This document shows positions 35,098 to 35,659 of a stretch of 35,659 bases of DNA, in pieces (the stretch's first letter is position 1; each line of letters starts with the position of its first letter). A program made the translations under genes and the position numbers. The stretch comes from an uncultured Alphaproteobacteria bacterium (GTDB lineage: Bacteria > Pseudomonadota > Alphaproteobacteria > HIMB59 > GCA-002718135). Where the stretch lies: positions 1 through 35,659 of the forward strand of contig CACOVJ010000009.1 in assembly GCA_902630465.1 (NCBI GenBank). Direction: 5' to 3'. Below the pieces are notes generated by a model. It had not been told where the DNA came from. It saw nothing but the letters and a program-made list of their open reading frames with translations, and ran no database searches.

Positions 35098-35298
35098 ATG
35101 GAAGATACAGATAAACTAGTCGAAGTTCTTAAAAATTTTGAGCAAGAACATAGAGACCTTGATGAAATATTAATTCAATTACAAGAAAAAAATACTGTTG
35201 ATTTTTTACAAATACAAAGACTAAAAAAAAGAAAATTAATTTTAAAAGATAAAATAATTGATATTAAAAATAAATTAGAGCCTGATATAATTGCTTAG
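35098..35298 (+). CDS. DUF465 (YdcH-like) small coiled-coil protein
   Basis: A 66-residue protein that is almost entirely predicted helix: an N-terminal helix with EVLKNFEQEHRDLDEILIQL and a C-terminal basic helix with QRLKKRKLILKDKIIDIKN, separated by a short turn. This two-helix hairpin with HxxLDxxI and LKKxKLxLKDxI patterns is typical of DUF465. The function of the family is not known to me. It starts with ATG at 35098, 43 bases from the divergent phosphofructokinase start, and its TAG is interleaved with the stop of the COQ9-family gene (TTAG, 35295-35298). Confidence 0.88.
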   Translation: MEDTDKLVEVLKNFEQEHRDLDEILIQLQEKNTVDFLQIQRLKKRKLILKDKIIDIKNKLEPDIIA

Positions 35299-35659
35299 TT
35301 AAAAATCCCTTTTAAAATGATAGGCAAACTGTCTTTAATGAATGAGAATCTTTCTTTGAATTTAGGTATATTTGATATTCTCTTTAAATTATTATCAATA
35401 TTTATGGTAGCTTTTTCAATATCCTTATTATAAAATATAAATAGTGCGTTAGTATAAATTGCAGCTAGTGTTAATCTTTTTGTGTAAAAACTAAAGTCAG
35501 TCGAATTATCTCCAGCTAAATACCACATATTATCAACACTTTTATATAAATTTTTTTTCATAATTTTAGCATTTTGAGGTAGGACCAAATGATTAAAAGT
35601 TTTTTTAAAATATCTTTTTTCTTCATTTAATATTTCTAATCGTAATAAAAGTATTTTTT
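35295..35659 (-). CDS. COQ9-family ubiquinone biosynthesis protein, 5' end outside window
   Basis: The C-terminal part of a COQ9-like protein. The frame stays open from the stop at 35295-35297 to the right edge, so the start is outside the window; a TTG at 35588 is only an internal codon. The diagnostic segment is VDNMWYLAGDNSTDFSFYTK (family D-x-W-x-x-x-GD-x-STDFN-x-YTKR), followed by RLTLAAIYTNALF. Upstream codons read RLEILNEEKRYFKK and LVLPQNAK, fitting the family region that precedes it. COQ9 binds lipid and assists COQ7-type hydroxylation in ubiquinone synthesis. It ends with a helix-like tail. UbiG at 7792-8493 belongs to the same pathway. Confidence 0.9.
   Translation of the reverse strand, partial: KILLLRLEILNEEKRYFKKTFNHLVLPQNAKIMKKNLYKSVDNMWYLAGDNSTDFSFYTKRLTLAAIYTNALFIFYNKDIEKATINIDNNLKRISNIPKFKERFSFIKDSLPIILKGIFN

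Noticed and set aside
1-35659. tRNA, rRNA, CRISPR arrays, insertion sequences, riboswitches
   Set aside because: I looked for T-loop GTTCGAATCC-like motifs, regularly spaced repeats, transposase motifs and terminal repeats on both strands and saw none. A covariance-model search would be needed to exclude a diverged small RNA.

Overview
The window looks like a streamlined, very AT-rich alphaproteobacterial chromosome, probably marine. Poly-A/T runs are everywhere and I judge G+C at roughly a quarter to 30% by eye. The assignment rests on gene order and gene types typical of Alphaproteobacteria: lysC-rodZ-ispG-hisS-prfA-prmC-DUF4167; ubiG and DUF1178 next to lysC; argJ back-to-back with secA; aroK-aroB-CorC/HlyC-bolA-J-protein-cobS-cobT; a class I lysyl-tRNA synthetase; COX15-type heme A synthase; and a COQ9-family gene. 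It resembles SAR11-like or AEGEAN-169/HIMB59-like lineages. The phosphofructokinase argues mildly against classic Pelagibacter, but I cannot fix the clade from this sequence.

Layout. 1-971: 3' part of an M23 peptidase gene whose start lies left of the window. 973-7726 (minus): DUF4167, PrmC, RF1, HisRS, IspG, RodZ-like protein and aspartokinase, transcribed from lysC towards DUF4167. 7792-10194: ubiG, DUF1178, an unrecognised 156-residue gene and an NDUFAF5-like methyltransferase. 10196-14940: argJ, secA and accA. 14940-16846 (minus): a large exported helical protein preceded by a 42-codon membrane miniprotein whose stop overlaps its start. 16947-23391: aroK, aroB, CorC/HlyC, bolA (minus), J-domain protein, cobS and cobT. 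23392-25616 (minus): tgt, a queuosine-precursor transporter and rpmB. 25661-30708 (minus): HAD-IIA hydrolase, pyrD, lysS, marR and ferredoxin-NADP reductase. 30763-33972: ctaA followed without gaps by SDR, DUF6134 and SDR genes. 33969-35659: phosphofructokinase, DUF465 and a COQ9-family gene that runs off the right edge.

Most of the content is housekeeping: translation and release-factor maturation, isoprenoid, shikimate, arginine, lysine-family, pyrimidine and fatty-acid precursors, protein export, ubiquinone and heme A, and tRNA queuosine modification. Packing is extreme. All eight convergent gene pairs abut or overlap, four of them through interleaved stop codons, and the seven divergent pairs share 24-100 bases. 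No stretch over 300 bases lacks a gene. I saw no tRNA, rRNA, CRISPR, insertion sequence or convincing intrinsic terminator.

The most interesting points are: the miniprotein/exported-protein pair at 14940-16846; the CobS/CobT AAA+/VWA pair with a zinc-finger-like J-protein; a Tgt whose pocket motif looks queuine-type, beside a transporter; the ctaA-SDR-DUF6134-SDR unit, whose first SDR lacks the catalytic tyrosine; a near-perfect MarR operator over the marR-lysS promoter; and a methyltransferase-fold protein with an eroded SAM loop.
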